A stretch of 46,189 nucleotides of DNA from Clostridia bacterium (GTDB lineage Bacteria; Bacillota; DSM-521; Neomoorellales; Neomoorellaceae), in NCBI GenBank assembly GCA_030445865.1, contig JASUSV010000010.1, positions 1 to 46,189 on the forward strand, written 5' to 3'. The notes under the pieces are model-generated. The model did no database searches and was not told the DNA's origin. It saw only the letters and a list, made by a program, of their open reading frames with translations. Shown one piece after another: positions 23,569-30,790 of the stretch; within the stretch, counting starts at the first letter, position 1, and each line of letters starts with the position of its first letter. A program made the translations under genes and the position numbers.

Positions 23569-24565
23569 TGTAGGTAGTGTCAGCACCAAATTGGTAGTCG
23601 TAAATGAATCCAAGGAGTTGATTTTTGAAACTTACCTCAGAACTCACGGTGGCCCCATTGAGGCGCTGCAGTTAGGTTTCCGGCAATTAAAAGACGAAGT
23701 AGGAGACCTCAATATCCGGGCCGTAGGTACCACAGGTTCGGGCCGGCACCTGGCGGCCGTCATGGTGGGTGCCGATACTATTAAAAACGAGATCACGGCT
23801 CATGCCGTGGCAGCGCGGGAAGTGGAGCCGGAGGTGCGCACGGTCATCGATATAGGCGGGCAGGATTCTAAGATCATTTTTCTTAAAGACGGCGTTACTA
23901 CCGGATTTAATATGAATAGCGTCTGCGCTGCCGGGACGGGCTCTTTTCTCGACCACCAGGCCAGCCGGCTAAACATTCCCATTGAGGAATTTGGCGAAAT
24001 GGCCCTGCGTTCCAAAAGCCCGGTACGTATTGCCGGCCGCTGTGGGGTTTTTGCCGAATCCGATCTGATCAGCAAACAGCAAATGGGTTATAAAAAAGAG
24101 GATTTGATTGCCGGTTTGTGCCTGGCCCTGGCGCGTAATTACCTGACCAACGTGGCCAGGGGGAAGGAAATAAGGCCGGTAGTACTCTTCCAGGGCGGCG
24201 TGGCGGCTAACGTGGGCTTGAAGGCCGCCTTCGAAACCCTTTTAGGCCTGCCTATTATTGTGCCGCCCCATTTCCGGGTTATGGGTGCCCTGGGAGCGGC
24301 CCTCCTGGCGCGAGAGCGGTGGCAAAAGAGCCGACAACCGAGCCGTTTCCGGGGGCTAAAGGCTATTGCCGATTTTCGTTATACTCCTCGCAGTTTTATC
24401 TGTGGCGACTGCGCCAACGACTGCGAGATCAGCGAGCTTTACATTGACGGCCAACTGGCTGGCAGGTGGGGCAGCAGGTGCGGCAAATGGTCCAATTTGC
24501 GCCTGTCTTCTGCCCAGCGGGAAGACGAACGCGAAAATATCGTATTGTTGCGTACGGTAGTTTAG
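23546..24565 (+). CDS. BcrAD/BadFG-type ATPase (dehydratase activator-like)
   Basis: A 339-residue ASKHA-fold ATPase. Phosphate loops are GIDVGSVSTKLVVV and VIDIGGQDSKIIFL. The two cysteines that usually ligate the bridging [4Fe-4S] cluster are seen in SVCAAGTGSF and GRCGVFAESD. A C-terminal extension of about 75 residues adds a cysteine-rich motif (CGDCANDCE and a later SRCGKW), absent from short activators such as the one at 35.8 kb. TTG 23546 is chosen because GGAGGTGA lies just upstream; TTG 23531 precedes that site. It probably energises electron transfer to its overlapping partner or another dehydratase-like protein. Confidence 0.88.
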   Translation: MDCFLGIDVGSVSTKLVVVNESKELIFETYLRTHGGPIEALQLGFRQLKDEVGDLNIRAVGTTGSGRHLAAVMVGADTIKNEITAHAVAAREVEPEVRTVIDIGGQDSKIIFLKDGVTTGFNMNSVCAAGTGSFLDHQASRLNIPIEEFGEMALRSKSPVRIAGRCGVFAESDLISKQQMGYKKEDLIAGLCLALARNYLTNVARGKEIRPVVLFQGGVAANVGLKAAFETLLGLPIIVPPHFRVMGALGAALLARERWQKSRQPSRFRGLKAIADFRYTPRSFICGDCANDCEISELYIDGQLAGRWGSRCGKWSNLRLSSAQREDERENIVLLRTVV

Positions 24566-24582
24566 GGGCGGCATTCCGTGGG

Positions 24583-24603
24583 GAAGAAGTGGGCCTTCTT
24601 TTG
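24583..24603 (+). terminator. Weak terminator-like hairpin
   Basis: GAAGAAG and CTTCTTT form a 7-bp stem with a TGGGC loop followed by only a short T stretch, 18 bp after the activator ATPase stop. It may partly end the dehydratase-activator transcript. A second small stem GCCGC-AAAG-GCGGC follows at 24614-24627. Confidence 0.4.
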
Positions 24604-24648
24604 TAATTTGGGGGCCGCAAAGGCGGCTTCCTGAGGCGGTAATTTTTC

Positions 24649-25263
24649 ATGGAAACGTTAAAAGAAAGGTTTAAAGAAAGATGTAAGAGAGGCATCTTGC
24701 AGGTCCATTACTATACCCGATCGGCCGTGCTCCTGCCGCTTTTACGCGACGGGCGCGGTGATTGGCGGGTGTTATTTGAGGTACGTTCAGCGCAGCTTAA
24801 AGCCCAGCCCGGCGAGATTTGCTTTCCCGGCGGCCGGGTAGATGATGGCGACGCCGACGAATGCGAGGCGGCGGTGCGGGAGGCCTGCGAAGAGCTGCAG
24901 ATCCCACCTTCCTCTATAGAGATCTGGGGAGATTTAGGCGTTTTAATGACCCCTTTTCAGCAGATTCTTTACCCTTTTGTGGGAGTCCTTCTGCAGCCCG
25001 AACGCATCACTCCCAACCCCAGAGAAGTAGAAGAGGTATTTACTTTGAGGCTCGCCTCTTTACTGGCGGTTGATCCTGCTTACCACCAAATCCCTATTCG
25101 CGTCCACCCTCCCGATGATTTCCCCTTTGAAAAGATTCCGGGTGGCAGGAACTACCCCTGGCGCGAGGGCTTCCTGCCGGAATTTTTTTATGAACTCGAA
25201 GGCAGGATTATCTGGGGTTTGACGGCCCGCATCCTGCACAGTTTTTTGGAGGTCATACGCTAG
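24649..25263 (+). CDS. Nudix hydrolase, CoA pyrophosphatase-like
   Basis: This 204-residue protein carries the Nudix box in the CoA-ase form (FPGGRVDDGDADECEAAVRE followed by ACEELQI, about residues 63-90) and the downstream VLMTPFQQILYPFVGVL segment typical of YeaB/NudL-like enzymes, which split CoA into phosphopantetheine and 3',5'-ADP. ATG start behind GAGGCGG. It ends 20 bp before the helicase fusion gene. Confidence 0.88.
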   Translation: METLKERFKERCKRGILQVHYYTRSAVLLPLLRDGRGDWRVLFEVRSAQLKAQPGEICFPGGRVDDGDADECEAAVREACEELQIPPSSIEIWGDLGVLMTPFQQILYPFVGVLLQPERITPNPREVEEVFTLRLASLLAVDPAYHQIPIRVHPPDDFPFEKIPGGRNYPWREGFLPEFFYELEGRIIWGLTARILHSFLEVIR

Positions 25264-25283
25264 AGAAAAGAGGCGAAAAAGGC

Positions 25284-28200
25284 ATGAAGTTTGTGGCCGA
25301 TCTCCACTTTCACTCCCATTACTCCCGGGCGACAAGCCAAGACGCCCGCCCGGAGAACCTTTACCGGTGGGCGGTTTATAAAGGCGTTACCCTGGTGGGG
25401 ACCGGCGATTTCACCCACCCGGAGTGGCGGGAAGAACTGAAAGATAAGCTGGAGCCAGCCGAAGAGGGGCTTTATCGCCTTAAAGAGGAATTCCGCCGGT
25501 TGGCCGAAGAATCCCAGGAGCCGGGGACCAGGTTGGCCGGCCTCTGGAGCGTCGAGTCCCCTTATATCCACCTGGATTCTTCCGGTAGGCCCCTGGTGCG
25601 CTTTATCGTTTCGGGCGAAATTAGCGCCATATATAAAAAGGGAGGAAAAGTCAGGAAGATCCACCACCTCGTGTTCTTTCCCAGTTTTGAGGCTGCGGAT
25701 GAGTTCAGCCGCCGTTTAGAAGGCATCGGGAATATCCGCTCCGACGGCCGGCCTATCGTCGGCCTGGATAGCCGTTACCTTCTGGAGATGGCCCTGGAGG
25801 TATGTTCCGAGGCGCTTTTTATTCCGGCCCATATCTGGACCCCGCACTTTTCCCTCTTTGGAGCTAATTCGGGGTTTGACAGCATGGAAGAATGTTTTGG
25901 GGATCTGGCGGATTATATTTATGCCGTTGAGACCGGTCTCTCCTCAGATCCGCCCATGAACTGGCGCTTATCCAGCCTGGATCGCTTTGTCTTGGTTTCT
26001 AACTCCGATGCCCATTCGCCCAGGAATCTGGCTCGGGAGGCCAACCTTTTTGACACGGATCTTTCTTATTCCGCCATCTACAAAGCATTGAAAGATCGCG
26101 ACCCTGCCCGTTTCCTGGGAACACTGGAGTTCTTTCCCGAGGAGGGTAAATATCACTACGATGGGCACCGGGGCTGCAATATCCGGTGGAAGCCCTCCCA
26201 GACACGAGCCGCGGGCGGGATTTGCCCTGTCTGCGGGCGGAAGGTAACCGTGGGCGTGCTCCATCGGGTGGAGGAACTGGCCGACCGGGAAGAAGGCTAC
26301 CGGCCTAAAGGAGCCCGTCATTTTGAAAGCTTAGTCCCCCTTCCCGAAGTAATTGCTTCCGCTCTTGGCGTCGGGGTATCTTCTCGACAAGTTATGCGGC
26401 GCTATTTCTCCCTTATCCACAAATTGGGCCCAGAACTGGTAGTTTTACGCGAGGCGCCCCTTGGAGAAATTGCCCGGGTAGGTGGGGCGCCGGTGGCCGA
26501 GGCCGTCCGGCGGGTGAGGGAAGGTGAGGTAGAGGTTTTGCCGGGATTTGATGGGGAGTACGGCAAGATAATATTATTACGTCCCCAAGAACGGCAGGGT
26601 TTCTTCCAGCAGGCCACCTTGTTTGGAGAGACCAAAAAGGGCGCGGCTTCTCCGGAGATCGCGGCAACGGCGGCACCGCCTCTTTCAATGGTTGCAGGGG
26701 AGGCAACGGCTGTTCCTTCTAAGGTCAAAGAAGCGCCCCTCCGGCAACCTGCACCGGAAGACGAGGGGGTTCTCGCCGGCCTTAATCCGGGGCAATGGGA
26801 GGCCGTTACCGCGGAAAACGGCCCTATTATGGTAATTGCCGGGCCGGGTACGGGCAAGACCCGCACTTTAGTTTACCGTATCGCCTATCTTATCGGGGAA
26901 AGGGGCGTAGCCCCGCAACACATTACTGCCGTTACCTTTACCAATAAAGCCGCCTCCGAGATTCGCGATCGCGTAATGGAGCTCCTGGGCGATATTCATG
27001 GAATCGAATTTTTGACTATCGGCACCTTCCACAGTATTTGTCTTGACGTGCTTAAGAATCATGCGGCGCAAAATCAGTCCCGCCTCACCGTTCTCGACGA
27101 GGCGGACTGCCGGGAAATTCTCAAAGAGATTTTACAGGGAGCCGGCAAGTCCAGGCCCCAAAACGTACTGGAAATCCAGAGAAGGATTTCTTTTCTTAAA
27201 AGCCGCGGCCTCCTCCCGTCTTATCCCGGAGTCCCCGAAGATTTGCGCCCCATTTTTCTGGCCTACCAGGAGCGCCTTTTGTACTATCGAGCTCTGGACT
27301 ACGATGATATTCTCCTGGAGTCAGCCCGAGTATTTGAAAAGGCTACAAGCGCTTTAACCCGGTTTACCCACCTGTTGGTGGACGAATTCCAGGACGTTAA
27401 CCCTCTACAGTATACACTGGTCAAATTATGGGCCCGGGAGGGAAATAATCTTTTCGTCATAGGCGATCCCAACCAGGCTATTTACGGATTTCGCGGCGCC
27501 GACCACCGGTTTTTTTGGCAGCTCAAAAAAGACTTTCCGCAAGGGCGCTTTCTCTATCTCTCCCAAAATTACCGCTCCACCCCCGTCATTCTCCGCGCAG
27601 CCTCGGCCGTAGTAGCTAATAACCCGGAGGACAAGCTTTTACCGGTACAAAAGAGCGAGCTGGTTGCTACTAAGAGAGACGGACCCAGAATTCAGCACCT
27701 GGAGGTCCCGGACGAGTTTTACGAGGGCATGGCGGTTGTTGGGGAGATCGTCCGTATGGTCGGCGGCACCACCATGTTGCAGGCCCACGGGCAGGGCAGG
27801 AAGGCAATTGGAAAAGGCTCGCAGGTCAGGGAGCGGGTCTGGAGCTTTTCGGATATAGCCGTCCTCTTCCGGACGGGCCGTCAGGGCGAGACGTTGGAAG
27901 AATGTTTTCTCAAGGAAGGAATACCTTACCGGGTGGTGGGCCGGGAAAGCTTTCTAGAAGACCGGGCCGTGCGGGAAACCCTGGCCTTTTTCCGGTGTGT
28001 GGTAGACCCGGAAGACGATTTCCACCTCTTCCGCTGCCTGTCCGGGGGAAGTTTCGGCCTGAGCCCGGAAGGCGTAGCTCTGGTCCAGGATGCGGTTGAG
28101 CAGTTGGGGGGCCCGGCCTGGAGGGCTATTGCCGAATTAACTGGAGGCGGGCCATCGCCAGGGCCGGCAGCTTTTAAGAAGCTGCTTGCCTTTAAAACTG

Positions 28201-28772
28201 CCATAGAGACTTACAGGTCCTTAATGGGATCGGAGCCCCCCGACCGCCTCTTGGCCCGCTGGATAGAGGAAAACAACCTCGGGGAAATGGAAGCAATGAA
28301 ACGTCTTGTAAGGGTTGCTTCGCGTTTCAACGATCTCCCCTCTTTCATGCGCGGGATCGTCCTGGCCCAGGAGGCGGACCACGAGCGCATGGGAAGCAAC
28401 GCCACTTCTCCCGAGGCAGTAACCCTTATGACTTTGCATGCCGCCAAGGGGCTGGAGTTCCCCGTGGTTTTTATCACCGGCGTTGAAGATGGGCTAATAC
28501 CTCTTCGGGATCGCGAAAACCCCTCGCCGGCCGAGGATGCCCTGGCAGAAGAACGCCGGCTCTTCTATGTCGGTATGACCCGCGCTATGGAGGAGCTTAT
28601 CCTGGTGTCCGCCCGGAAGCGAATGCGATTTGGAGAGAAAGTACCCGGCAAACCCTCCCCGTTTATTCGGGAGATCCCCCAGGAGTGCCTGGAAAGCGTT
28701 TTCTGGGAAGCCCGACCGGGAAGAAAAAAGGGGGGCGGAGGGGAAAAATATACGCAGCTCACCCTGTTTTAA
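25284..28772 (+). CDS. PHP-domain (EndoQ-like) nuclease fused to UvrD/Rep helicase
   Basis: A 1162-residue two-part protein. Residues 1-~420 form a PHP domain of the EndoQ/TIGR00375 type: metal ligands in DLHFHSHYS (Asp6, His8, His10, His12), GTGDFTHPEW, SNSDAHSPRN, plus a zinc finger with Cys298 and CPVC (Cys314, Cys317). Stand-alone EndoQ nicks DNA 5' of deaminated bases. Residues ~500-1160 are a complete SF1A helicase: Walker A AGPGTGKT (519-526), DEFQD, GDPNQAIYGFRGA, TLHAAKGLEFP and YVGMTRA. The fusion links lesion nicking to unwinding. A Gly/Ala/Pro-rich linker joins them. ATG at 25284; the upstream Nudix gene is probably co-transcribed. Confidence 0.92.
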   Translation: MKFVADLHFHSHYSRATSQDARPENLYRWAVYKGVTLVGTGDFTHPEWREELKDKLEPAEEGLYRLKEEFRRLAEESQEPGTRLAGLWSVESPYIHLDSSGRPLVRFIVSGEISAIYKKGGKVRKIHHLVFFPSFEAADEFSRRLEGIGNIRSDGRPIVGLDSRYLLEMALEVCSEALFIPAHIWTPHFSLFGANSGFDSMEECFGDLADYIYAVETGLSSDPPMNWRLSSLDRFVLVSNSDAHSPRNLAREANLFDTDLSYSAIYKALKDRDPARFLGTLEFFPEEGKYHYDGHRGCNIRWKPSQTRAAGGICPVCGRKVTVGVLHRVEELADREEGYRPKGARHFESLVPLPEVIASALGVGVSSRQVMRRYFSLIHKLGPELVVLREAPLGEIARVGGAPVAEAVRRVREGEVEVLPGFDGEYGKIILLRPQERQGFFQQATLFGETKKGAASPEIAATAAPPLSMVAGEATAVPSKVKEAPLRQPAPEDEGVLAGLNPGQWEAVTAENGPIMVIAGPGTGKTRTLVYRIAYLIGERGVAPQHITAVTFTNKAASEIRDRVMELLGDIHGIEFLTIGTFHSICLDVLKNHAAQNQSRLTVLDEADCREILKEILQGAGKSRPQNVLEIQRRISFLKSRGLLPSYPGVPEDLRPIFLAYQERLLYYRALDYDDILLESARVFEKATSALTRFTHLLVDEFQDVNPLQYTLVKLWAREGNNLFVIGDPNQAIYGFRGADHRFFWQLKKDFPQGRFLYLSQNYRSTPVILRAASAVVANNPEDKLLPVQKSELVATKRDGPRIQHLEVPDEFYEGMAVVGEIVRMVGGTTMLQAHGQGRKAIGKGSQVRERVWSFSDIAVLFRTGRQGETLEECFLKEGIPYRVVGRESFLEDRAVRETLAFFRCVVDPEDDFHLFRCLSGGSFGLSPEGVALVQDAVEQLGGPAWRAIAELTGGGPSPGPAAFKKLLAFKTAIETYRSLMGSEPPDRLLARWIEENNLGEMEAMKRLVRVASRFNDLPSFMRGIVLAQEADHERMGSNATSPEAVTLMTLHAAKGLEFPVVFITGVEDGLIPLRDRENPSPAEDALAEERRLFYVGMTRAMEELILVSARKRMRFGEKVPGKPSPFIREIPQECLESVFWEARPGRKKGGGGEKYTQLTLF

Positions 28773-28949
28773 AGCGGGCGCGTACACCCTCTGAAAATCG
28801 CTGAAATGGAGAATTGCCGTACGCGACGTCGGCGGCAGTTGCCGGGCGTGGTTTGATGTTACTCAGGATATTACCGGCATTCGGTCCTTGCAGGGAGAAA
28901 CGCACCCCCGGGTCGGAAACTGTTATAAATTAAGATCAGGAGGAACAGA

Positions 28950-29357
28950 ATGGGTTCCGGGATAATTGAATTTAAAGTCAGAACTTCTCAAAGGGAAGAG
29001 TTCGTAGATATAACGCCTCTGGTGCAGCAGGCCGTCACCCAGAAAGGGGTTGATTCCGGTATCTGCCACATCTTCGTACCCCATACCACCTGCGGCATAA
29101 CCATAAATGAAAATGCCGACCCTGATGTGGTTACCGACCTCTCAGAAACTCTCGATAAACTGGCCCCGGCAGAGGGCGGCTACCGGCATAAAGAAGGAAA
29201 CGCACCTGCCCACGTTAAAGCTTCCCTGGTGGGTTCAAGCGAGTCTATATTTATCGAAGGCGGGCGCCTCTGCCTGGGCACCTGGCAGGGAATTTTCCTG
29301 TGCGAATTTGATGGCCCCAGGCAGAGAAAAGTATGGGTGAAGGTTATAGATGATTGA
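28950..29357 (+). CDS. yjbQ: YjbQ family protein (UPF0047)
   Basis: This 135-residue protein has the UPF0047 signature GICHIFVPHTTCGITINENADPDV (residues about 37-60) and HVKASLVGSSESIFIEGGRLCLGTWQGIF near the C-terminus. Family members show weak thiamine-phosphate synthase activity; the physiological role is unclear. ATG at 28950 behind AGGAGG. The 177-bp gap before it contains a long-range inverted repeat (CGCGTAC 28779-28785 / GTACGCG 28819-28825) but no clear promoter. Confidence 0.93.
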   Translation: MGSGIIEFKVRTSQREEFVDITPLVQQAVTQKGVDSGICHIFVPHTTCGITINENADPDVVTDLSETLDKLAPAEGGYRHKEGNAPAHVKASLVGSSESIFIEGGRLCLGTWQGIFLCEFDGPRQRKVWVKVIDD

Positions 29358-29406
29358 TTTTTCCTAGGAAAACGGACCCATTAGTTAGCCATCCGCGACG
29401 GCGGAG

Positions 29407-29458
29407 ACCTCGCTCTCCTGTGGGTTTTTTCGCCCGAGGAGCGAGGTTCTTTTCTTTC
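29407..29458 (+). terminator. Intrinsic terminator after yjbQ
   Basis: ACCTCGCTC (29407-29415) pairs with GAGCGAGGT (29439-29447), with an inner GGG/CCC stem, then TTCTTTTCTTTC. It separates the yjbQ transcript from the convergent corA gene. Confidence 0.85.
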
Positions 29459-29495
29459 AGCCAGGTTGAAAGCTTTTAGTTTCTTTAGGAACAGG

Positions 29496-30455
29496 CTAGA
29501 ACATATGCTTTTTACGGAAAATCATGACCGTTATTAAGGAAAGCAATGCTGAGACAGCTAGGATTCCGCCAAAGGCGTGAGGCGAATGTTGCCCCGGGAG
29601 GGATACATTCATGCCGTAGAAGCTGGCCACCGCGGTGGGGATCATTAAGACGATGGTTACCGCGGTAAGAAACTTCATAACAATATTCAAATTGTTGGAG
29701 ATAACCGAGGCAAAGGCATCCATGGTGCTGTTCAGGATGCTGGTATAGATATCACCCATCTCGATGGCTTGCTTATTTTCAGTAATCACTTCTTCTAAGA
29801 GTTCTTTATCTTCCTCGTACATTTTAATAAGGGACGCTTGTTTTTCTAAATCCGGCTCTTTAAGCAGATAAGATTTAAGCAGTTTTTCCATTACAATTTC
29901 GTTAGACCTTAGGGAAGTAGTAAAGTAGACGAGGCTTTTGCCCAGGTCCAGCAACTGAATTAATTCCTCATTCCTTGTGGAGCGCTGCAACTTCAGGCGA
30001 ATCACTTCGCTTTTTTTATCGATCTGCCGGAGATAGCGTAAATAAAGCGTCGATGTGTGATAAAGGATATGCAAAAGAAACCGAGTCTTTTTGAAGGTGT
30101 AAAACCCCTTGACCCTGCTTAAACCAAGTTCTTCCGTTATCATGTTATTTTCCAGGCAGACGGTAATCACCAGGTCCTCGGTGATAATGATTCCTAACGG
30201 GACGGTATCATAAGCTTCGCCGCGCACCACCGGGATTTTAATAATTATCAGGATCTCTTTCTCCCCAAATTCGATGCGCGAGCTCTCCTCTTCATCCAGG
30301 GGGTACTCCAGAAAATCAAGCGGCACCCCGGTCTCAAGACTAACTTTTTCTTTTTCCTCCTGCGTAGGGTTTATGAGGCAGATCCAGCTTCCCTTGACTC
30401 CGATATTTTCCAGTTCCACAAGTTTTTCGTCCTGAGATTCGTAAACCTTGAGCAA
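29496..30455 (-). CDS. corA: CorA-type Mg2+/Co2+ transporter
   Basis: The CorA family signature YGMN, followed by VSLPG, lies between two C-terminal helices (FLTAVTIVLMIPTAVASF and LAVSALLSLITVMIF), after a long N-terminal cytoplasmic domain. The pentameric channel imports Mg2+. I choose TTG 30455 (MLKVYESQDEK, 319 residues) because GGGAGGTGG lies just upstream; GTG 30464 sits inside that site. The gene is preceded by an M-box Mg2+ riboswitch and terminator, so expression is expected to fall when Mg2+ is plentiful. Confidence 0.95.
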   Translation of the reverse strand: MLKVYESQDEKLVELENIGVKGSWICLINPTQEEKEKVSLETGVPLDFLEYPLDEEESSRIEFGEKEILIIIKIPVVRGEAYDTVPLGIIITEDLVITVCLENNMITEELGLSRVKGFYTFKKTRFLLHILYHTSTLYLRYLRQIDKKSEVIRLKLQRSTRNEELIQLLDLGKSLVYFTTSLRSNEIVMEKLLKSYLLKEPDLEKQASLIKMYEEDKELLEEVITENKQAIEMGDIYTSILNSTMDAFASVISNNLNIVMKFLTAVTIVLMIPTAVASFYGMNVSLPGQHSPHAFGGILAVSALLSLITVMIFRKKHMF

Positions 30456-30502
30456 GATGTCCACCTCCCGGTTTCAGGCTTTTAAAGAAACAGGGGAGCT
30501 CT

Positions 30503-30537
30503 AAAAAATAAAAGGCCTTTTCCCGTAGGATAGGCCT
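30503..30537 (-). terminator. Riboswitch-controlled terminator before corA
   Basis: Read on the minus strand, AGGCCT (30537-30532) pairs with AGGCCT (30518-30513) and is followed by TTTATTTTTT. It lies between the M-box aptamer and the corA ribosome binding site, the expected expression platform. Confidence 0.85.
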
Positions 30538-30559
30538 CTCCCATTCCCAAAAATGAATA

Positions 30560-30714
30560 CTCCCCTCGTCGAGCTTTGGCACTGCATGACGTAGAGTTTC
30601 CTCAGCCGCCTTAAGCATAGCCTTAGGCCGGCCATGCCTGTTTTACCCGTTAGCGTCTTTCGACGTTTCCGGGCAGCGGCTTCTGTTCATGCAGGAACCT
30701 CACCTAACGGGAAC
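30560..30714 (-). promoter_or_regulatory. M-box (ykoK) Mg2+ riboswitch
   Basis: The minus strand carries the conserved M-box segments in order: CGTTAGGTGAGGTTCCTG, GCTGCCCGGAAACGTC, GAAAGACGCTAACGGG, AAAACAGGC and, near the 3' end, GCAGTGCCAAAGCTCGACGA. M-box RNAs fold in Mg2+ and stop transcription of Mg2+ transport genes. The aptamer starts at about the predicted transcription start and is followed by a terminator and corA. Confidence 0.95.
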
Positions 30715-30720
30715 ACCCCA

Positions 30721-30750
30721 AATATAACATTTTTAATCTAAAATTGTCAA
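30721..30750 (-). promoter_or_regulatory. Promoter of the M-box/corA transcript
   Basis: On the minus strand a perfect TTGACA (30750-30745) and TATATT (30726-30721) are 18 bp apart. Transcription would start near 30714, exactly at the first conserved M-box bases. Confidence 0.8.
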
Positions 30751-30790
30751 TGAGCAGGAAATCCAGCTATTTAGGTCGTAATTACCAGGT

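Noticed and set aside
28773-28949. Small RNA gene between the helicase fusion and yjbQ
   Set aside because: The inverted repeat CGCGTAC/GTACGCG is long-range, and no promoter or T-run terminator frames a transcript, so there is too little to call a gene.
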